Assembly: GCA_036872755.1 (NCBI GenBank) | Contig: JAVHNS010000005.1 | Span: 310,001 to 374,000 of the forward strand | DNA length: 64,000 nt | Source of the DNA: Orbilia blumenaviensis | Taxonomy: Eukaryota > Ascomycota > Orbiliomycetes > Orbiliales > Orbiliaceae | Direction: 5' to 3' | Part shown: positions 23,710 through 35,945 of the stretch, one piece after another | Position numbering within the stretch: position 1 is the first letter of the stretch | Layout of the letters: each line of letters begins with the position of its first letter | Position numbers and translations under genes: made by a program | Notes under the pieces: model-generated | Database searches by the model: none | Seen by the model: the letters and a program-made list of their open reading frames with translations, nothing else | What the model was told of the DNA's origin: nothing

Positions 23710-25269
23710 CTAAACTTCCTTAGAGGCAGGAGTGGGATCCGTAGGATCCGTGGTCTCCTCAGGGGGCTTCGAAGTTGAGGTCTCTTCAGGGAGCTTTGAA
23801 GCTGAGATCTGGTTCTGTTTAGATGGGGCCGGATCTTGATTTTCATTTGAAGTTTGATCCTGTTTAGATGGAGCTGGACCTTGGTTTTCATCCGAAGTCT
23901 GTGAGGGACCTGCCTCCGGCTGAGCGGCTTCTGTATTAAATCTTTCTGGTGGAGGTGGGAAAGGAACGGGAAGTCGTTCTGGGTCTATGGGAGGCGAGGG
24001 GGTATGTTGACGTAGAGCATCATCGGCGTTGGCTTGTCGAATGAAGACTTGCGTGATGCGGTTTGCGAGCCAGAGAGGCTGTGCACGATCCATTATCGTT
24101 TTCTTCTGGTTGAAACTATATATAAAGTCACCAAATCAGCCAATGGAGTTCGATTTCAGTAAACACATTACAACTGATTCTGTCACAACTTCCGAACAAA
24201 GTATATATGCATATCTACACACATATATAGGGAGTATGTGAAAAAAAATCGAGACTTCGTCAACGAGGAAAGAGGATGTCACGTACGGTTTACCATCTAA
24301 CAGGAAGCAAGCTCTGTGGGTCTCAGGATCGAGGCCGAATTGCTTGATAATACGCACAGCAATCTTCTTCATCTTCTCATCGGACCAAAAATCGACATCG
24401 ATATCTCTGATATCGTAGTTGTATTGGACCCGGAACTTGGCCATCATATGCATGGACTCCAGGCTGACGACCTTCCTGCTGTTTTCTTCTTCGCCTCCCG
24501 ACATGGTGTTTGATGATGAAGTTTCGATGGTTGGTTTTGGAGATGGTGGGCGGACGTTGAGAGGGTTGCAAATGACGTGGCGGGGGACTCTGTATTGGTT
24601 TCCGGTTTTGTCCCAAGCGCCGCCTTCGAAGCTGCCTGAATGTTGTTTTTATAGTTAGTATTATTAAATATGTATATTTTTCATAGGGTGAGCGGGTGAT
24701 TTCCCAAATATATATAAATATACAGATAATACCTTATACCATATACTGGTAAATACTCTATATACCTACCCATTTATACGTGATACAGAGTAACTGGGTC
24801 ATATGCACCTATATATATTTATACATAGGAATATATATGGGAATGGGGGGTAGCAGGTAGAATCTGGGGGACTGTACGTACCCGTAGGTAGGGTAATCTC
24901 GGCGGCAGTCAGCATATCCCTACAGATATCTAACTGCTCATTACTGTCGTCATCCATCAACATTTCGCAAATTGCCCTTATAACGTTCCAGACCTGAGGC
25001 ACTCCGGTGACTCTGGTGAACCAAAAGTCTTCTCGCTCCCGTTCGAGGCGCGTGACGGTAGGTGGTGGCCCTTCCTTGGCCTCATCGTGAATCCATGCTA
25101 GTCGTTTAAGCGGTGTATCAAGTCTCTGGCTGAGAGGAATTCCGTTTCGGTCACACTGACGACGGCGGCGACGAGATTGTGATCGTGAACTGCGATGACG
25201 GCCGCCGGCGTTATCTTGTGTTTCTGCTCCGGATCTCCCTCCTCGATTCCTTGATAAACAGCTACCCAT
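23710..25269 (-). CDS. UBTD/DC-UbP-like ubiquitin-domain protein with predicted lipid anchor
   Basis: Fungal relative of UBTD1/UBTD2 (DC-UbP), proteins linked in animals to ubiquitin conjugation. Exons 25269-24882, 24635-24287 and 24115-23710 give 380 residues. A perfect TACTAAC branch site precedes exon 2. The N-terminus MGSCLSRNRGG is a textbook myristoylation (Gly2) plus palmitoylation (Cys4) signal, followed by an Arg-rich stretch. The DC-UbP N-terminal domain runs from about residue 40 to 165 (LKRLAWIHDEAKEG, DFWFTRVTGVPQVWNVI, LPTGSFEGGAWDKTG). A ubiquitin-like region follows (KFRVQYNYDIRDIDVDFWSD and neighbours). The tail is Pro/Ser/Gln-rich with two near-repeats of a PAPSKQ-type unit. 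Role in the fungus is unknown; membrane attachment is inferred from the N-terminal motif only. Confidence 0.85.
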
Positions 25270-27791
25270 TGCAATACTAGTTGATCGATATCGATATCGA
25301 ATACTTCAATGCATTTGAATCCTAAGCAGGGTCGAAATAGAATACTGTATACGTATTCGTATTGAAATAGTACAGGCTGAAGTTAACTCTGATTCAAGAA
25401 ACTTAAATAAGAATAGAAGGATAGAAGAATAAAAAAGTACACTTATAGAGGAAGTTGATGGTATGGGGAAAGATGCGTGTAGCGCTGGATATAATTGAGC
25501 TCGCTGAGAAATACCGTCTGCTTTCTAGGAGTTTATATATCTCTTCTATTATTATTGCTCCAGATCTGCTGGTGTGATTATGATTGTTTTATGCTCTCGA
25601 ATATAGATGTATAAATCTACCAAAATTTCGAATGAATTTGGGAGTTGTAATATCGGTCTGGAGCTCAAAGCTCCGTCGACAGTAACTGGTATTGATGAAC
25701 CTTGAACTTGATCGCTGTGTTAATTGGACGCGGCTCATGATTCTCAATACGATAACATTACTTGATTAAGATAGTAAGTACCTAGGTATGCACTTTAGTA
25801 GTTGCGCGGTTCCTCGGTAGCTGGTTTGGAAACATCCCAGGGCACAAGTTTTTTTTTTATGGATGCCCCTTGCTTCAAGCCTCGCCCCATAGCTTCGCGA
25901 ACCTCAAATTTAAGGCGCAGTGTATTAGCCCGCTCAAAATTTAAGGCTTCAACGCATTTTAAAATATAAGTTAACATCACGCAAAGTGCGGGCGACTTTG
26001 TGGAGACTGATTTACGAGAGTCGGTTGGCACATATTCAGTGAATGGAATAAAGCGTTGGCGTAGATACTTCGACTTTAAATTTCATTCAGTCTTTTGTTG
26101 TCGGGTACACAAGGAGGATAGACTTATCGTCGAGAGACTCGCAAATCATGTTACGATTTCGAATAGGGAAGTTGGAGGATATGAGAGTCAATTGACACTC
26201 CAATTCTGTTGTTAACTGGCGTCAAAGTGGGCAGCCGTATGAAGCCAACCGTATAGAGTAACTCTGGATATTATGTAAGTATAGAGAGCAACGAGTGTGG
26301 CCAGGGTGCATAACCGGTCTCGCAGCACCCTAGATACACATGAATTCGGACGTAGGGTTACTCGGGGGTATGCTTTGTCGTTGCGAATAATGGGGACGCC
26401 ATTTTAAATATTTTTATTATAATTAATATTGTGGCGTGTGCGTTTGTTAACTGACATATGCATGCTTGATGTCGAGGCCAATAGTTTGATTGTTACTTGC
26501 TTGGAGGGAATCGAGGTTGAGAATTTGAAGGGTAAAAAAAATATATATATACCTAGGTATTTATAGGAGGAAGGGAGTACCTAGGTATATTGGGCCAGCA
26601 TAGCTCCCTTAAATGAAGTATACTATACCTACCTAGTATACTACCTACTAAAGAATATTAAAATATTTGATGATCACTGCTGGGTGTATATGCATAGCTT
26701 TATATTTCTATTCTACTCAAGCTGACAACACAGTTAATCGCAAAATGCAACAAAAGGTTCAAAGAATAAAAACGAGCCTGCACCTAGATTTGGACGCCAT
26801 ACATGCCGCATGTATGTCATTTTGACATGCATTGCCACCAACTTTAAGGGCTTTTATCGATCGGTAGCCAAAGCCGTTAAGCGAGAAAGTGCAACCGAAG
26901 CAACGTATCCGCCTGAACATTTGTAAAAAAGTTCAAGAGGAAAACTTCTTACCAGGGCTTCGCTTTGGTTGTATCAATTATTTAATCAATAACGATCGCG
27001 ATCCGAACAAGCTTTCAGATAAATAGTTTTGCACATATATTGCATTTTTCTTGAGATAGATAGGCTATTATTTACATAGGTATTTGACTGTTATCTGGCT
27101 GGCATGTGTATATTGTCGCAGTTGGCCTTGGCTTCGGATTTGTGGCAGTAACTAAACAGTACTAGACAGGTATATGCATGCATTGTTTGACAGCAAAAAA
27201 ACTAGGCACCAATGAATGAGACTCGATTATAGAACTGGACCCTTGGAGCGTCCTTAAATATCCCCCGCTATGTAGTTACCGCGGACCCTGAAATATAGTT
27301 CACGTAACTCTGCGCTATATATCGAAAAATATATAGTAGCTGTTAGTGCACTTTTGGCATAAGCGTATCGAGGTGGTTTATAAATTTATGACATATCGTT
27401 TTATAAATTTCTTATCAGTTTTTAAGTATCATATTTTCGCAGAAAGCGTGCTATGGCGCTACTGAAGCGAGCGCACTAATCGCTTTTCTTTGGGTCCGCA
27501 ATACAAACATTTTTCGAGAAGGTTGTATATCTGTGGACGTTTATTTTTTTCTGGACATTTTTGTTTAAAAAAGCAGCAGGGCTCTTGTTTTGAGCTTTTG
27601 CACGTGGAGCACCTAGCAACAGGATTGCATCGGTTACGTGATTCTCATAAGTTTATCATTCCAGAGACGAGAAAGGCTCATTATAAAATATTGCATGACG
27701 ATGCACCCGGTCTCGTGAAAGTTAATGTCGCGCTTGTCGGGGGAATCCATATCAAGCCCCACTAGTATCAATATTATTCCTTCGATAAGCA
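25270..27791. other. AT-rich intergenic spacer
   Basis: About 2.5 kb with no recognisable gene. Three exact copies of the palindrome TACCTAGGTA occur at 25779, 26550 and 26578. Overlapping open frames at 25795-26215 (both strands) and 27490-27765 have no resemblance I can name and could be relics. The right end is the 3' flank of the aldo-keto reductase. Confidence 0.55.
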
Positions 27792-28754
27792 TTATTCCCA
27801 AGCATCAGGGTCCCACTCTCCCAGCTTCCCGCTGATACCCTCATCGAGAGCTGTAATCCTTTCCATATCCTCATCCGCCAATTCCCACCCCCACAGCTGA
27901 CTATTTTCTTGAATCCTCTGCTTCCTATCTGACTTGGGAATGACAACTACCCCTCTTTGCAAACACCATCTGAGCACAACCTGTGCCGGAGTTTTTCCAT
28001 ACTTCTCCGAAATCTCCGAAATGACAGGATCCCCCAGCCTAGTCCCTTGAGTCAACGGCGAATACGCAACAACCACGATTCCTTTCTGTTGACAATACTC
28101 CACAAGTTCTTTATGCTGACACCAAGGATGGAATTCGATCTGATTCACCGCAGGGGTGATATCGACCTCCCCATTGGCTATTAACTCCTCAATATGCCGT
28201 TTTGACCAGTTGCTCACGCCAATAGCTTTGGCTTTACCGGATTTGACGGCTTCTTGAAGACCTAGCCAGGCTTGAAGACGTGCTGTTGGCCCCGGGCGAG
28301 GGTTGTGTAGTAGATATAAATCGATATAATCGATTCCAGGTCCCATAGCCTCAAGCGAGCGGTTAAATCCATCAATCGCCCCTTCCTTAGTATAAGACGT
28401 AAACCCCAATCTAGCAACCGACGTCTTCCAAGCACCGCTTCCATCCGGTGGTGGATGAGCCATTGATTCAAAATCTGGTGGCATACCGGGGAGACTTAAG
28501 TCTACTTCCCAGAGTTTGGAGCAGATGAAGATGTCAGAGCGAGAGACTGAGGGGTTTTTACTCAGGAATTCGGCGACGGCGGCGCCTGTGGCGGATTCAT
28601 TGCAATAGATTTGAGCCGTGTCAAGGTGGCGGTAGCCCGATGAGAGGGCGGAGAGGACGGAGGAGTGGGTTTTGGTTGATTGGAAGACTCCTAAACCCAG
28701 CAATGGGATTGATAACGGTGAAGCCAGGGGTAGAGGGATGGATTGGGACGCCAT
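27792..28754 (-). CDS. Aldo-keto reductase
   Basis: NADPH-dependent carbonyl reductase of the AKR superfamily, cytosolic by default, single exon, 320 residues. The catalytic tetrad is complete: Asp45 and Tyr50 (in YRHLDTAQIY), Lys80 (in ICSKLW) and His150 (in DLYLLHNPRPG). Later motifs are AIGVSNWS, NQIEFHPW and VVIPKSDRKQRIQEN, the last binding NADP(H). Between Lys80 and the helix before His150 there is an extra stretch of about 35 residues (roughly 83-118) beyond a typical AKR. I tested GT-AG pairs around it and those I tried broke the frame, so I keep it as coding. The substrate is unknown. Confidence 0.9.
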   Translation of the reverse strand: MASQSIPLPLASPLSIPLLGLGVFQSTKTHSSVLSALSSGYRHLDTAQIYCNESATGAAVAEFLSKNPSVSRSDIFICSKLWEVDLSLPGMPPDFESMAHPPPDGSGAWKTSVARLGFTSYTKEGAIDGFNRSLEAMGPGIDYIDLYLLHNPRPGPTARLQAWLGLQEAVKSGKAKAIGVSNWSKRHIEELIANGEVDITPAVNQIEFHPWCQHKELVEYCQQKGIVVVAYSPLTQGTRLGDPVISEISEKYGKTPAQVVLRWCLQRGVVVIPKSDRKQRIQENSQLWGWELADEDMERITALDEGISGKLGEWDPDAWE

Positions 28755-29596
28755 TGTGGAGTAGCTGTTAACTAAGCTTTGCGGCTTTTGAAGTGATGGC
28801 GATTAGGAAGGTATGGAAGAAACTTAGAGGGGTTGAAAATAGGTATTTATAAGATGCCTGGCTCGTTTTGGTCTAGTTCTTCATGAGTTCAGGGTTATCG
28901 GATAAATATAAATTTGAAGCGCTCGAAGCTCCTACCTAGGTGTATTTGTGTTGGATTTTGTGTTTTGTGGTATACATGTCGATGGGCTCCGCTCAAATGG
29001 GAAGTTCGGATTAGTTGCCTTCAATTGCCCCAGCACTGCCATGGTAGGTACTTGGTTTCACAGTATCCTTCTAGGCTGCTGCTTGTTGCTGCTGTATGTA
29101 GGTAGTCTAGAGCTCGGGGGCTACAGCTATTGCAGTATTGGGCGCATTGCAGGACATTGCGTGCGCATGATATGCGTTCATTCGATATCGATGGTTAGAT
29201 CCTTTGGCGCCAATTGGTGAATGTTTGACTTATACTCCAGTACCGCCGCCACAGGTGGCAAGCTTGGTGATTCAATGTTGCATCCTTAAAGTTGATATTA
29301 TATAGGTATTCGGACATATCCTCTATCCAGCCTGTGACATGTTAAACGGGCTGATAGCTCCATATGCAACGTTGCAATCTTCGTGATCCTGACAACGTAT
29401 ACAATTTCTTTAAAGTACACACATAGCTGATATATATCGATTGATTATGCGGGATCCAAACGCTGTAACACACTGCCCGAGGCTTGCCAGAACAAAATAA
29501 AAAAATAAAATAAAATAAAATAAAATAGGTAGAACCAAGTATATCGTAGGGCTGAGATTAAGTCTAAGCTTCAGTTATGCAGGATGCGGGATGAAA
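28755..29596. other. Intergenic between aldo-keto reductase and F-box gene
   Basis: Holds the reductase promoter and the 3' flank of the F-box gene. Plus-strand frames at 28914-29220 are short and unrecognised. Confidence 0.55.
29492..29527. repeat. (AAAAT)n microsatellite
   Basis: Tandem AAAAT units near the 3' end of the F-box gene, like the tract at 4957. Confidence 0.95.
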
Positions 29597-31012
29597 TCAT
29601 GGCCGCTCGTCGTCGGAGTCGGAGTCGGAGTCGCTAATAAGGAGTGGATGGCAACTATACGGCCTCGCAGCGGGTAGAACCCCCAGCCCCAGAAGATTTA
29701 TCTCATGGTCGAGGAATAAATCGTTCTGACAAGACTCACAAGGTTGATTCTTATCCTCCTTCAGGTAAAGCAGTGTCTCACCGCCGTATAGTAAGCAGAA
29801 ATTGTTAATTTGGAATAAAAACTGCGCATCTGTTGCCGTGAGTCGTTCCCAGAGTGATATTATCTGCTGGTCGTTGGCTGTTCTTGACAGCTCTGAGCTG
29901 CGGGTCTCCCGTGCTTGTTTGGCAAGCTCCTTCATCCGTGTTACTAGAGCTGTTGTGTAGTCGCTCACTTTGCTGAATTTTGTGAGGGTAATATTGTTCA
30001 TGAATCTGCGCATCCCGGTCCCTAGAAGTGATGGGAATAGACCTGTTGTTTGGTATTTATATAAAAATGATTGTGAAAATATAATTCTGTGCTCGTCATT
30101 GAGCGTAGGTTCGTTATCCGGGGCTGCCTTTTCTTCCGGACCTCGAACTTCCCCTTCTCTTTCTTCTCCTTCCTCAACGTGATTAACGAGAGATCCCAAT
30201 TCAATCTCGTCGATACCATCCTCACAAGTCTGCTGAGTATGATCCTGATGCTGGTGGTCACTATCTTTGTGCTCCGCCACCAAATCATCATAACTTTGCT
30301 CTGGGTAGATAAATAACGGGTCTTCTTGAAAGATTGTCAAGCCCGCATATCGTCCTTTTAGCCCAAACCGACAACCTTCCATATTGTCAGACCCATCTTT
30401 AAAAAAGAACTGCTGGCTCTGACATATCCGTAGTGCCATATGAATCTTAAAATTCCCAGGCACCCTAACTGGGTGCGAGGCACAATATATATTTTGCCGA
30501 TCATCGCTGTGCTCGATATATCGCTTTGCCCTGGCGATTGGAGAAGTCATCATAATATGTCTCCATAGACTGCAAACCGCCGCAAGAGAGCCATGGTCTC
30601 TGGCGTCGAGATGCTCTTCTAGGATTATATAGTGTATCTCGACGGGGAGGGATGATATTCCGGTCGATGATGATGGTGACGACGAGGGCGTCGAATTCCC
30701 GCCTGCTAATGTATCGGCCGTAGTATTAAGCTTTCTTTTGTCGTCAGCATCTGTGCGTAGATTATCATCACTTGCATCAACTACTGCCGCTGCTGCTGTC
30801 GGCTCTTGAGATCGCATGCACTTGCTTGGGGAGATACTAGTCGGCTGGATCTTCGCCAGTTTCCACTTCCGCTTGTTCTTGGCTACCCTCTGTAGATGCG
30901 GGAGCGTTGAATATGCTTTCTTCCGAAGCATTTCGTTTTGTCTATTCATAACACCTATTGCCCCCGGGCGGACGGTACTTAAGTAGTTATACAGCCCCCA
31001 TCTTTGCTCCAT
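29597..31012 (-). CDS. F-box domain protein
   Basis: Probable substrate adaptor of an SCF ubiquitin ligase. The frame is open to 31051, but the first ATG is at 31012 (MEQRWGLYNYL), giving 471 residues in one exon. The F-box is at about residues 119-157 (GISSLPVEIHYIILEEHL, then GSLAAVCSLWRHIM), with the Leu-Pro and Trp contacts expected for Skp1 binding. Before it is a basic then Ser/Thr-rich region. After it no WD40 or LRR repeats are visible, and an acidic segment (EEGEEREGEV) lies in the middle. The C-terminus carries a Ser-Asp run (ISDSDSDSDDERP). Substrate unknown. Confidence 0.82.
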   Translation of the reverse strand: MEQRWGLYNYLSTVRPGAIGVMNRQNEMLRKKAYSTLPHLQRVAKNKRKWKLAKIQPTSISPSKCMRSQEPTAAAAVVDASDDNLRTDADDKRKLNTTADTLAGGNSTPSSSPSSSTGISSLPVEIHYIILEEHLDARDHGSLAAVCSLWRHIMMTSPIARAKRYIEHSDDRQNIYCASHPVRVPGNFKIHMALRICQSQQFFFKDGSDNMEGCRFGLKGRYAGLTIFQEDPLFIYPEQSYDDLVAEHKDSDHQHQDHTQQTCEDGIDEIELGSLVNHVEEGEEREGEVRGPEEKAAPDNEPTLNDEHRIIFSQSFLYKYQTTGLFPSLLGTGMRRFMNNITLTKFSKVSDYTTALVTRMKELAKQARETRSSELSRTANDQQIISLWERLTATDAQFLFQINNFCLLYGGETLLYLKEDKNQPCESCQNDLFLDHEINLLGLGVLPAARPYSCHPLLISDSDSDSDDERP

Positions 31013-31714
31013 ATTTAATGTAGTGCTCAGAGCGGCAAAAGGAATAATCAATTGATTCGTGGAGGATTTCTATTACTTCATTATCAACAAAGAATTTGAT
31101 GTTGGCTCAACATCGGTGGTTATTTAAATATGTATAAACAGACCGCGATGTCCGGTGGCTATCAGTTTGTTTGTGCGTTTTCAGGCTCTTATTTTTGCTG
31201 CAGCCTGTGTTCCACATCCATAAAAACGAAAACGCTTGGCAGATCCTTCCGCAGCGCTACGAGATATCTCTAGCAAGAGGCAAAGAATCTCTGCAAATCG
31301 TTGGTTCTGCTAGAATATTTGCCCCATGCCCCTCGAGGCAAAGAAAGGCAGCTGGCTTGAATGGTTGGACATGTAGGAGCGCCGAGGCTAGGGTACCACG
31401 CATAGCAGATGGGTTGCTGTCAATGGGATGATGCGTGAGTGTAAATTTATAAATGATCTATCAACTATAAGATACCTGCGCTTGTCTCACGCAATGATCA
31501 TCGACAAGTTAGTTGTATCCGTATATCCCCATGACGGGGGTTTTGTTCGCATTGAGGCGCCGGAACGATTGGTCGTCTACTGTAGTTAAAATACGATCGT
31601 GGGGTTCATTGACCTAATAATATTGATATTCTAGCCGATGAGCCCGTGCTGTAGCAGCAGCAGGGTCTTTTCGCATACTCATAGGCCCCGCCCCTCTTTG
31701 GGGGCTCCCCGGTG

Positions 31715-32330
31715 CTAAATTGAGGAATGGTAGGCACATTTCTGTACCCCAAGACTGCCGTAGGACCCCATAGTTGTACGTGACGAACTCGAAATTTGAG
31801 TGCCTCGCGTTGTTGTGAGGTCAGCCTTAGTCAACTGTTTCACGAGGCCGCTAAGAATTCCGGTATCAGTATTAGTTGGTGTGAAAGTGATTAGTTTGGA
31901 GAACTCGCAGTCTCCGCTAGCTAGCTGATTGGGGAAACGCAAGCCGTGACGTATCTGTAACTAAGCTCTTGTGATAGGGTCACAGTTGGTTCTTCCTGTG
32001 GATGTGAGCCTTGGTGCAAGTTGCCATGAGCTTTCTGTTTGTGATTGTTGTTGCGACATCCGAACTGCAGCCTGCTTATGGTCTAGGCTGGCTATTAGAA
32101 TTTCTTCGGGCTCAAGCCAAACCTGTCTAGGCATATGGAATTGCTGGGGAAATAAAGACAGAGCCATTTGTGAAGATTTTGAGACTCGAATCAGCAGAAG
32201 CCACCCTCATATCAAACGGCCAGAGATTGTTACCATCAGGATCATCCTTCATTTCTAGCAGATTAGGACAGGAGTACTGCGCGTTGAGCCTAAGGAGACA
32301 ATGAACCTTTAGCACCGGATCCGGATGCCA
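31715..32330 (-). pseudogene. Possible decayed gene with broken frames
   Basis: Three adjacent minus-strand frames (32315-32127, 32167-31961, 31942-31715) together read like one protein interrupted by frame changes. The first contains NNLWPFDMRVASADSSLKIF. The second continues a few bases later in another frame with FHMPRQVWLEPEEILIASL. A start-like ATG lies near 32330. I found no intron that restores phase across the breaks. I do not recognise the family. It may be a relic, an unusual spliced gene, or chance. Confidence 0.25.
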
Positions 32331-33210
32331 TCGTTTTTGTGAGGGATCAGGGGATAGAGATGCGTATTTGCACTCCAGAGGTAGGGAACAGTCGAGATAT
32401 CGGTTTGAGCGGGCGGACGGGCAGATTTTTGGAGGCGGTTGAACCGGGGTTTACAGATATTGGCGAAGAGAGGCTGTTCTTTGTGGTCGGAGAGGTCGAA
32501 AATAAAGAACAGAATGCGTACGGGATGTTCTCGATTGCGGGTTTTCGACTTCGGTCTCCTGTTGCTGTATATGCTGATTAAACTGTAAGGTGTAAGGACT
32601 GCTCCCAACCCAAAACGACTCTAAAACCGGCAGTCTGCATACGTGCCCGGAGGAGGTTATATATCATGTTGAGCTAGTTAGAACCCAAGGTACCGATAGG
32701 TTATCATGAAAACCAAGCCTAGATTACTCAGGTTGCTGATGTTGATATTGTGGAGGAGGAGGAAAGAAAGAAAAAAAAAAAAAATGGTTTATGGCCATGT
32801 GTGATAAGCTACCACATAGAATAGGAAAAAGGATAAGAATAGGAGAGATTCCCTTCCTCGCGCGTGGGAACATATACAATGGTAGGCAATCGCTAGGGGC
32901 TTGGATATCCGGGGGGATATATATCGCGGCGTGCACTTTGCGATAGTTGAACAGGATAATCGGCCAATGGTCACCAGAATCGATGCAATAGCGCTCCCGA
33001 GTCGCGGAATATCGTCGAGCTGGAACTCGTTAGCGAAGGCTAGCTTCTCTGCTGTCCCTGCACTTCTGAGTACGTAAGAGCACTGCGAGCTTTCCCCCCT
33101 GGCGCTAGGACAAGGGCTCTGCAGTCGAAGCAATCATTACTTAACGATTGGCTAACAACGGTAAGTACTCAAGTAGCTATCCCGCCCGGCACGGCATCGA
33201 AACAGGCACT

Positions 33211-33240
33211 AATGTATGTAATGTAATGTAATGTGATGTA
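33211..33240. repeat. (TAATG)n microsatellite
   Basis: Imperfect tandem ATGTA pentamers about 600 bases upstream of the P5C dehydrogenase start. Confidence 0.9.
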
Positions 33241-33813
33241 TGCCAGTGGAAGCCAGTAGCCAAACGGGGGAGCTCGCAGTCATGACCCATCGCAGGCTTC
33301 CAAAGGGCGCCAGCTCCTCAGCTCTGCAGCTCTGCAGCTCTGCAAGCGGAAATTGCGGGGCAAAAAGAAAAGGTCAAGTCGGCTGGACCCCGCCGCATAT
33401 CGACGGCAGGACAAACAGTGCAGCGGAGAAACATGGTTTGAATTCGGCGCACACTCTGGCTTCACAAGTTAGAAGTCAACCTTAGCTCATACTTAAATTG
33501 AAAGGAAGAGAAAAAAGGGCCTTATCCAGATACGATATTAATATTACTTACTTGAGTCTCACCTTGCTGGCCGAAGTACTTGGTACCAGTACTGAGCATC
33601 AAGTATCGATCGAGTAAATAGTATAGCCAGCAAAGTGTCCGTCTCGTCGCCCGCCCGCCATCCGGTTCCTCCTCTGACTGGTCTCGTTGGAACCAGACAA
33701 CACAAAGTTGAAACGAGACCACCTCTGACCGAACTGACCGACCGAAACTGACTTGCTTCCAGGATCGATCCCTCCTATAAATACGTTAGTCAGGTATCTT
33801 GTTTCGGAGGGAA

Positions 33814-35945
33814 ATGCTGTCTCGAACGAGCATTGCCTTCCTTCGAGCCACTTCTGGTGCCGCTAGATCAAGAGCTAGCAGCAGACTCACCTCCAAAGTT
33901 AAAAAATCGAATTCCACCATCGTCTCCAGTTCGGGCTGCTACCAATCTTCATTCTCTCTTTCTACCCGTCGATTGAGCCCTGTCTCTCCCACAGCCAAGA
34001 TGTCGACATTAGCGACCTTCAAGCTCCCGGCCGTCCAGAACGAGCCGAATGTAAGTCCATTAGCTCTTTCCATTCGTTAGTAAACGCAATGCTTGTGGAA
34101 CTGTGGGGTCTTTAGGCTAATAATCTGTGTGCGTGCCCGCGTGCGTGCGACCTGGATGGAATAGCAACACTTTGCCAAAGGAACAGCCGAAAGGAATAAG
34201 CTGGAGGCTGCTCTCGATATCCTCAAGAGCAAAGGAACCACTGAAATTCCTGTCGTGGTTGGCGGAAAGACTGTACGTGATAACTGAAACTGAAGTCGAT
34301 ATCAATTGGTCGATTCTGCAGCAGCAGTGCAGTAAAAAACTAATATGGGGGTTGGATGCCATATCTCGATATCTAGATCACAACCGATAACAAAGTTCCT
34401 CAGTATATGCCCTCTCACCATGCTAAAGTGCTAGCTACTGCATCACAGGCGACCAAAGAACATGTCAATGAAGCTATCTCATCTGCTCTCACTGCCCGTG
34501 AAGCATGGTCTACGCTACCCTTTGCAGACCGAGCTGCTATCTTCCTGAAGGCAGCCAACTTGGTCGCTGGAAAATACCGTTATGATATCCTCGCGGCTAC
34601 AATGCTCGGTCAGGGCAAGAACGCCTGGCAGGCAGAGATCGATGCTGCCGCCGAATGTGCAGACTTCTTGAGATTCAACTGTGCATATGCAGAGGAATTA
34701 TACAAGCAGCAGCCTATTAAAAACTCGCCTGGTGTTTGGAAGTATGTGAGACATTTTGGTCAAATTTTTTTTTTCTCGAGATACTTGGAACAATTAACTA
34801 ACAAAACACCCCAAAATGATAGTCGAGTTGAGTATCGTCCACTCGAGGGCTTCGTCTATGCCATCACCCCATTCAATTTCACTGCCATTGCTGCCAACTT
34901 GCCATGCGCACCGGCACTTATGGGCAATGTTGTCGTCTGGAAGCCATCCCCTGCTGCCGTATACTCCAACTATCTGCTCTACAATATCCTCCTCGAGGCT
35001 GGTCTCCCACCAAATGTCATCCAATTCGTCCCAGGAGACGCAGAAATAGTCACCGATGCCGTTCTCTCCCATAAAGAATTCACCAGTCTTCACTTCACCG
35101 GATCGACTGCTGTTTTCCGTCATCTGTACGGAAAAATTGCTAAGGGTGTAGCTGACGGATTGTACAGATCCTACCCAAGAATCGTTGGCGAGACTGGAGG
35201 AAAGAACTTTCACGTCGTACACGGATCTGCTGATGTTAAGAACGCAGTTATGCACACCGTTCGCGGTGCATTCGAGTATTCCGGCCAGAAATGCAGTGCT
35301 ACAAGCAGGCTATACGTCGCACAGTCCATCTGGGAGGAATTCAAGAAGCACCTGATAACTGAGACTGAAGCCTTGAAAGTTGGCCCGAGTGAGGATTTCC
35401 AAACCTTCGTCGGACCAGTTATCCACAGAGGATCGTTTGACAAGCTCAAGAAGGTCATCGATGAGGCTAAGGACGGAAAGGGTATGAAACTTTTGACTGG
35501 TGGTAAATATGACGACTCCGAGGGATTCATAATCCACCCAACTGTTTACCAAGTCGATGACCCGACCCACGAACTCTTCAACAAAGAATTGTTCGGCCCC
35601 GTTTTGGCTGCTTACGTCTATCCAGACGCTGAATTCGAGAATATCTTGAAGGCCGTCGATACTACTGGCGGTGGATATGCCCTTACCGGTTCTATCTTCG
35701 CTAAGGACCGTGAAGTCGTCCGATTTGCAGAAGAGAAGCTTAGAGACGCAGCCGGTAACTTTTATATCAATTGCAAGAGCACCGGAGCTGTCGTTGGACA
35801 ACAGCCATTCGGTGGTGGCCGTGCTAGCGGAACCAATGATAAGGCCGGAAGCATGAATTTGCTATTGAGATTTGTGAATGTGAGGAGCATTAAGGAGGAG
35901 TTTGATGCTATGGAGACTGTGACTTATGCCAGCAATGAGATCTGA
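33814..35945 (+). CDS. PUT2: Mitochondrial delta-1-pyrroline-5-carboxylate dehydrogenase
   Basis: Oxidises pyrroline-5-carboxylate/glutamate semialdehyde to glutamate with NAD+, the second step of proline catabolism in the mitochondrial matrix. Exons 33814-34050, 34165-34272, 34377-34741 and 34823-35945 give 610 residues. The frame is open a little further upstream, but the first ATG is at 33814 (MLSRTSIAFLRATSG). The N-terminus is rich in Arg, Ser and Ala, fitting a mitochondrial presequence. The family start STLATFKLPAVQNEPN follows. Key motifs are TMLGQGKNAWQAEIDAA, VWKPSPAAVYSN, the Glu-bearing RIVGETGGKNFH, the nucleophile Cys in YSGQKCSATSR, and NCKSTGAVVGQQPFGGGRAS. The gene is complete and ends 325 bases from the MAK21 stop, tail to tail. 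Confidence 0.97.

Larger units (their letters stand above)
31013..33813. other. Intergenic between F-box gene and P5C dehydrogenase
   Basis: About 2.8 kb. Apart from the weak candidate at 31715-32330 I see no gene. A plus-strand frame at 32339-32581 (81 codons) has coding-like composition but no recognisable domain. The right end carries the P5C dehydrogenase promoter. Confidence 0.5.
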
